Assembly (NCBI GenBank): GCA_016875955.1
Contig: VGOH01000039.1
Location: 1-9,454, forward strand
DNA length: 9,454 nucleotides
Direction of reading: 5' to 3'
DNA from: Chloroflexota bacterium
GTDB taxonomy: Bacteria > Chloroflexota > Dehalococcoidia > Dehalococcoidales > RBG-16-60-22
Positions 6,082 through 9,454 of the stretch are shown in pieces; the first letter of the stretch is position 1, and the number at the start of each line of letters is the position of its first letter. The notes beneath the pieces are model-generated. The model was given only the letters and a program-made list of their open reading frames with translations, was not told the DNA's origin and made no database searches. A program made the translations under genes and the position numbers.

Positions 6082-6603
6082 TTGGAGATATCCGTAGAGA
6101 TAATTAAGGATTTGCGGAACCAGTGTGGTGCTGGGGTCATGGAGTGCCGGAATGCTCTGCTGGAAGCGAAAGGAGACATGGAAAAGGCGCTCCAGCTTTT
6201 AAAGGAAAAGGGGCTGCTCAAGGCGGAGAAAAAAGCGGGCCGTGTTACCATGCAGGGGCTGGTTGAGACTTATGTCCACACCGGGGGCAGGATAGGGGCC
6301 ATGGTTGAGGTGAACTGCGAGACCGACTTTGTGGCACGCACCGATGAATTCAAGACGCTGGCGCATGACCTGGCCATGCAGGTCGCCGCGCTCTCACCGC
6401 AATATGTTTCCGAGGAGGGGCTCCCTGAGGGAGCCGACGTTGCACCCCAGGCGGTCTGTCTGCTGCAGCAGCCGTTTATCAGGGACCCGGCAAAAACGGT
6501 CCGTGATATGATTGTTGAGGTCATTGCCAGGGTGGGTGAAAATATCAGGGTGAGCCGTTTCATCAGGTATGAATTAGGCGCGGGGGATGAGGGGAATGGT
6601 TGA
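6082..6603 (+). CDS. tsf: Elongation factor Ts (short form)
   Basis: Guanine nucleotide exchange factor for EF-Tu, 173 residues. Residues 1-40 form the UBA-like N-domain (IKDLRNQCGAGVMECRNALLEAKGD). The core begins with the conserved ETDFVART (80-87). The protein is much shorter than the E. coli form (283) and seems to have a single dimerization-type core, like the short EF-Ts of Thermus. The start is TTG at 6082, with AGGAGG (6069-6074) 7 bases upstream; this Shine-Dalgarno overlaps the end of rpsB. No earlier start is compatible with the rpsB stop. The stop at 6603 overlaps the start of pyrH, so the two are probably translationally coupled. Confidence 0.96.
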   Translation: MEISVEIIKDLRNQCGAGVMECRNALLEAKGDMEKALQLLKEKGLLKAEKKAGRVTMQGLVETYVHTGGRIGAMVEVNCETDFVARTDEFKTLAHDLAMQVAALSPQYVSEEGLPEGADVAPQAVCLLQQPFIRDPAKTVRDMIVEVIARVGENIRVSRFIRYELGAGDEGNG

Positions 6604-7318
6604 GACCAAGTACCGGCGTGTGCTCCTCAAGCTCAGCGGCGAGGCCTTTGCCGGAGACAAAGAGGTTGGCATAGATATCGCCACCCTCACCAGAGTGGCC
6701 AAGCAGATAAAGAGCGTGATGGAGATGGGCGTGGCGGTGGCCATTGTCGTGGGCGGGGGCAATATCTGGCGTGGCGAAGAGGCCGAGGCCAATGGTATTG
6801 ACCGGGTAACGGCGGACTATGCCGGAATGCTGGCTACCGTTATCAATGCCCTGGCCCTCCAGGACATACTGGAGAGGGAGGGAGTTCAAACCCGGACACA
6901 AACGGCCATAGGCATTAACCAGGTCGCCGAACCTTACATCAGGCGTCGCGCCGTCCGCCATCTGGAAAAGGGCCGGGTGGTCATCTTTGCCGGCGGCACC
7001 GGCAACCCATATATGACCACAGATACCGCCGCCGCGCTGCGGGCCATTGAGATTAATGCGGAAGTGCTGCTCATGACCAAGAATAAGGTGGACGGCATTT
7101 ACAGCTCCGACCCGATTAAAAATCGGGATGCCAAGAAGTTCAAACATCTGACGCACCTTGAGGCGCTGAACCTTCGTCTGGAGGTAATGGACGCCACGGC
7201 ACTCTCCCTCTGTCTGGAGAATAAAGTGCCCATCATCGTGTTTGACCTCAAGGCTCCCCACAGCATTGAAAAAGTGGTCAAGGGTGAGTCTATTGGTACT
7301 CTGGTATCAAGCGAGTAG
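6596..7318 (+). CDS. pyrH: Uridylate kinase (UMP kinase)
   Basis: Phosphorylates UMP to UDP with ATP in pyrimidine nucleotide synthesis. It belongs to the bacterial amino-acid-kinase-fold UMP kinases, hexameric and usually controlled by GTP and UTP. Motifs: YRRVLLKLSGEAF near the N-terminus, VVGGGNIWRG (51-60), ADYAGMLATVINALAL, GGTGNPYMTTDTAAALRA and the nucleotide-binding TKNKVDGIYSSDP. With the ATG at 6596 it has 240 residues, the usual size, and the N-terminus aligns with the family. GAGG lies 3 bases upstream, with more Gs 9 bases upstream. An in-frame ATG at 6587 would add three residues and cannot be excluded. The gene overlaps the end of tsf by 8 bases (17 with the alternative start). 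Confidence 0.95.
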   Translation: MVETKYRRVLLKLSGEAFAGDKEVGIDIATLTRVAKQIKSVMEMGVAVAIVVGGGNIWRGEEAEANGIDRVTADYAGMLATVINALALQDILEREGVQTRTQTAIGINQVAEPYIRRRAVRHLEKGRVVIFAGGTGNPYMTTDTAAALRAIEINAEVLLMTKNKVDGIYSSDPIKNRDAKKFKHLTHLEALNLRLEVMDATALSLCLENKVPIIVFDLKAPHSIEKVVKGESIGTLVSSE

Positions 7319-7324
7319 GTAAAC

Positions 7325-7882
7325 ATGGTCAGCGACCAATTGCGGAAGATAGAAGGGAAGATGCAGGCGTCGGTCAGCGGCCTGCGCAAGGAGCTGGCAA
7401 CACTGCGCACCGGCCGGGCCACACCGGCGCTGGTCGAGCATATCAGAGTGGACTACGCTGGCGTGCCTACCCCACTTAACCAGATAGCCGGTGTTTCCGT
7501 CCCTGAAGCCAGCCTTATCATTATCCAGCCCTGGGACAAAAGCAGCATTCGTGAAATTGAGAAAGCCATTTTGAAATCCGAACTGGGTTTTAACCCCACC
7601 AATGATGGCAATGTAATCAGGATTAGCATCCCGCCGCTTTCTGAAGAGAGACGACAGGAATTGATAAAGGTGGTTCGGAGAAGGATTGAAGAGAGAAAAG
7701 TGACGGTGCGTACTTTCAGGCATGAGGTTATGAATGACCTGAAAACCCTGGAAAAGAACAAAGAGATATCCGAAGACGAGCATAAAAGGGCGCTGCATCA
7801 GTTGCAAAATCTCACAGATGTCCATATCGCCGAGATTGACCAGGTCGGGCGGGAAAAAGAGAAGGAACTCCTGGAAGCATAG
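7325..7882 (+). CDS. frr: Ribosome recycling factor
   Basis: Splits post-termination ribosomes together with EF-G. Its 185 residues match the standard length exactly. The long three-helix-bundle sequence is clear: KMQASVSGLRKELATLRTGRATPALVEHI at the N-terminus, then the compact domain (IQPWDKSSIREIEKAI, LGFNPTNDGNVIRISIPPLSEERR), then the last helices with KTLEKNKEISEDEHKRALHQLQNLTD. The usual VRNIRRD segment reads VRTFRHE, keeping both spaced arginines. ATG at 7325 is 6 bases after pyrH, with only a weak AGG (about 7 bases upstream) as a ribosome-binding site, so coupling to pyrH is likely. Confidence 0.97.
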   Translation: MVSDQLRKIEGKMQASVSGLRKELATLRTGRATPALVEHIRVDYAGVPTPLNQIAGVSVPEASLIIIQPWDKSSIREIEKAILKSELGFNPTNDGNVIRISIPPLSEERRQELIKVVRRRIEERKVTVRTFRHEVMNDLKTLEKNKEISEDEHKRALHQLQNLTDVHIAEIDQVGREKEKELLEA

Positions 7883-7926
7883 CCTGCCACGGTATCTGCT
7901 GATGATGCCGGGCAAAGACGGGGACG

Positions 7927-8637
7927 ATGAAATCAGTCAAGCCGCAGATAAAACGATTGCCGGTGCACGTTGCTATCGTACCCGATGGCAACGGGCGCTG
8001 GGCGGAAAAGCGGGGACTGCCCAGGCTGGCCGGGCACCGGGCTGGCGTCAAGCAGATGCGCTCACTTATTGAATATCTTGATAAGCGGCAGGTTAAGTAT
8101 GTCACCCTTTACGGATTTTCCACCGAGAACTGGGGCCGTCCAAAAGAGGAGGTGGAGGGGCTATTCCGCATTTTAATGGAAAAAATCAAGCAGGATGTCC
8201 CCAAGCTGCACAGGAAGAACATCAGGGTCCGCCATCTGGGCAGAATTGGCGAGCTACCAGACTGGTTGCAGGACTCAATACGACGGGCGGAGGAACTTAC
8301 CAGAGGTAATACCGGCCTGACATTGAGCCTGGCTTTTAACTATGGCGGGCACATTGAAATCGTGGACGCGGTCCGCCGCATTATCGCTGAAGGCATCCCG
8401 CCGGAAAAGATAGATGAGAAGCTGTTCAGCAAATATCTGTATACCGCCGGCATTCCGGACGTTGACCTGTTAATCAGAACCGGCGATGAATGGCGTCTCA
8501 GCAACTTTCTGCTCTGGCAGACTGCCTACAGCGAGTATTATTTCACCGGTGTTCTCTGGCCCGATTTTACCAAAGAGGACATAGACAAGGCGCTGATTGC
8601 CTACAGTCAGCGGGAACGACGCTTCGGGGCGCTGTAA
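7927..8637 (+). CDS. uppS: Isoprenyl transferase (undecaprenyl diphosphate synthase)
   Basis: Cis-prenyltransferase that extends farnesyl diphosphate with isopentenyl diphosphate to make the C55 lipid carrier for cell-wall synthesis. It has 236 residues. Motifs: HVAIVPDGNGRWAEKRG with catalytic Asp20, LPRLAGHRAG, LYGFSTENWGRP (61-72), AFNYGGHIEI and the C-terminal RTGDEWRLSNFLLWQ (184-198) with SEYYFTGVLWPDF. The usual Met before the catalytic Asp is Pro, as in some archaeal and eukaryotic relatives, so product length could differ; that is inference. Start ATG at 7927 follows GACGGGGACG, a close-set G-rich ribosome-binding site. The 44-base gap after frr shows no promoter or terminator. Confidence 0.95.
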   Translation: MKSVKPQIKRLPVHVAIVPDGNGRWAEKRGLPRLAGHRAGVKQMRSLIEYLDKRQVKYVTLYGFSTENWGRPKEEVEGLFRILMEKIKQDVPKLHRKNIRVRHLGRIGELPDWLQDSIRRAEELTRGNTGLTLSLAFNYGGHIEIVDAVRRIIAEGIPPEKIDEKLFSKYLYTAGIPDVDLLIRTGDEWRLSNFLLWQTAYSEYYFTGVLWPDFTKEDIDKALIAYSQRERRFGAL

Positions 8638-8645
8638 TACCGAGC

Positions 8646-9449
8646 ATGCTCAAAAAAAGAATCATAGTGGCATTGCTGGGCCTTCCTCTCTTTATCGTCA
8701 TTGTCTGGTTTGATAAGCCTGTCCCCTGGTTCACCATTTTTATCGCCATCTGGGGGTTGCTGGCGGCTCGCGAGTTCTACCGGCTGGTGGGCGTCTCCAG
8801 CGTCCGCTCGTTGTCCGTATTCGGGCTGCTCTTCACGGTCCTGATTATAATAAGCCCGCATTGCCCTTCGCCGTTTGCCGCCCCGCTGCTGATTACGCTG
8901 GTGGTGGTGCTGCCACTTATCTGGCTGGTCTTGCACCAGCGCGTGGAGGGAGCTTTCACCGGCTGGGCCTGGATGGTGGCCGGGTTTCTCTACGTGGGCT
9001 GGCTGCTGAGCTTTCTGATAGCTCTCCGGTTTGAAGCGGGCCGGAACTGGGCGTTCTTCGCCTTTTTCACCACTTTCGGCTCTGATTCCGCGGCCTACTT
9101 CATCGGCCGGGCGCTGGGTCGGCACCGCCTGGCCCCCCGCATAAGCCCGCACAAATCGTGGGAGGGGGCGATTGGAGGAGTGGTGGCGGCGGTGGCGGTG
9201 AGCCTGCTGTTCACGCTATCGACGCCACTCCATATCTCACTGAATATCGGGCAGGGTATGGCACTGGCGCTGCTGGTGAGCGTCTTCGGGCAGATTGGTG
9301 ACTTGGCGGAATCTCTGCTCAAGCGCAATGTCGGCGTGAAAGAATCGAGCACGGCAATACCAGGGCATGGCGGTTTGCTGGACCGTATGGACAGTGTGGT
9401 CTTTGCTGGCGTTGTCGTTTACCTGTACTATACTTTTGCCTGGCTGTAG
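8646..9449 (+). CDS. cdsA: Phosphatidate cytidylyltransferase (CDP-diacylglycerol synthase)
   Basis: Integral membrane enzyme making CDP-diacylglycerol from CTP and phosphatidate for phospholipid synthesis. It has 267 residues with several hydrophobic segments (roughly 5-21, 26-42, 57-70, 78-96, 107-126, 132-146, 174-194, 202-217, 250-266). Family motifs: GSDSAAYFIGRALGRH (145-160), SPHKSWEGAIGG (167-178) and the signature SLLKRNVGVKESS...PGHGGLLDRMDS (223-250). In the signature, the usual Lys-Asp is Lys232-Glu233. The start ATG at 8646 is chosen because LKKRIIVALLGLPL is the family N-terminus. The longer open frame from 8490 would run through uppS. The gene begins 8 bases after uppS with no clear Shine-Dalgarno, so coupling is likely. 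The window ends 5 bases after the stop, before any terminator. Confidence 0.95.
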   Translation: MLKKRIIVALLGLPLFIVIVWFDKPVPWFTIFIAIWGLLAAREFYRLVGVSSVRSLSVFGLLFTVLIIISPHCPSPFAAPLLITLVVVLPLIWLVLHQRVEGAFTGWAWMVAGFLYVGWLLSFLIALRFEAGRNWAFFAFFTTFGSDSAAYFIGRALGRHRLAPRISPHKSWEGAIGGVVAAVAVSLLFTLSTPLHISLNIGQGMALALLVSVFGQIGDLAESLLKRNVGVKESSTAIPGHGGLLDRMDSVVFAGVVVYLYYTFAWL

Positions 9450-9454
9450 AGCCT

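Noticed and set aside
6563..7261. 232-residue minus-strand open frame opposite pyrH
   Set aside because: Shadow of a well-conserved UMP kinase; no domain and no upstream signals.
7307..7915. 202-residue minus-strand open frame opposite frr
   Set aside because: Shadow of the full-length ribosome recycling factor gene.
8490..8645. N-terminal extension of cdsA from 8490
   Set aside because: This part is the uppS coding region read in another frame; the family N-terminus begins at the ATG at 8646.

Overview
The window is a compact, moderately GC-rich bacterial chromosome segment of housekeeping genes. Several features point to an anaerobic Chloroflexota lineage (Dehalococcoidia-like): the gene set, the archaeal/eukaryotic-like (type 2) isoleucyl-tRNA synthetase, the short EF-Ts, the TrpB2-type tryptophan synthase beta chain, a T-box leader, and intergenic GGAGAGGGG-type palindromes. 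This assignment is inferred from protein character and was not tested by a search.

Layout. (1) Bases 2-1876, plus strand: the 3' two-thirds or so of ileS, cut by the window edge. (2) Bases 1873-3021, minus strand: an exported, membrane-anchored HtrA/DegP serine protease with one PDZ domain. It converges on ileS with overlapping stop codons, has its own promoter and looks leaderless. (3) Bases 3104-4471, minus strand: a stand-alone TrpB2-family tryptophan synthase beta-like enzyme with a strong intrinsic terminator. (4) Bases 4472-5283: 812 bases without a conventional gene but dense in signals. A sigma70-type promoter at 4912-4940 starts a tryptophan-specific T-box leader (UGG specifier, T-box sequence, intrinsic terminator) for trpB. 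Between that terminator and trpB lies a 16-codon ORF with two near-adjacent Trp codons, the second of which opens a perfect hairpin. Beyond the promoter is an evenly spaced cluster of three inverted repeats (4999-5157), then the rpsB promoter (5211-5239). (5) Bases 5284-9449, plus strand: the conserved operon rpsB-tsf-pyrH-frr-uppS-cdsA with tiny gaps or overlaps, cut just after cdsA.

How the parts work together. The plus-strand operon joins translation (S2, EF-Ts, ribosome recycling factor), pyrimidine nucleotide supply (UMP kinase) and envelope lipid synthesis (undecaprenyl diphosphate synthase, CDP-diacylglycerol synthase), a widespread bacterial arrangement. The divergent minus-strand unit makes a tryptophan enzyme only when uncharged tRNA-Trp is sensed. 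The most unusual part of the window is the trpB leader. It appears to stack a tRNA-sensing T-box in front of a possible translated Trp leader peptide, so two different ways of sensing tryptophan might act in series. The T-box is well supported by the sequence. The peptide layer is a hypothesis.
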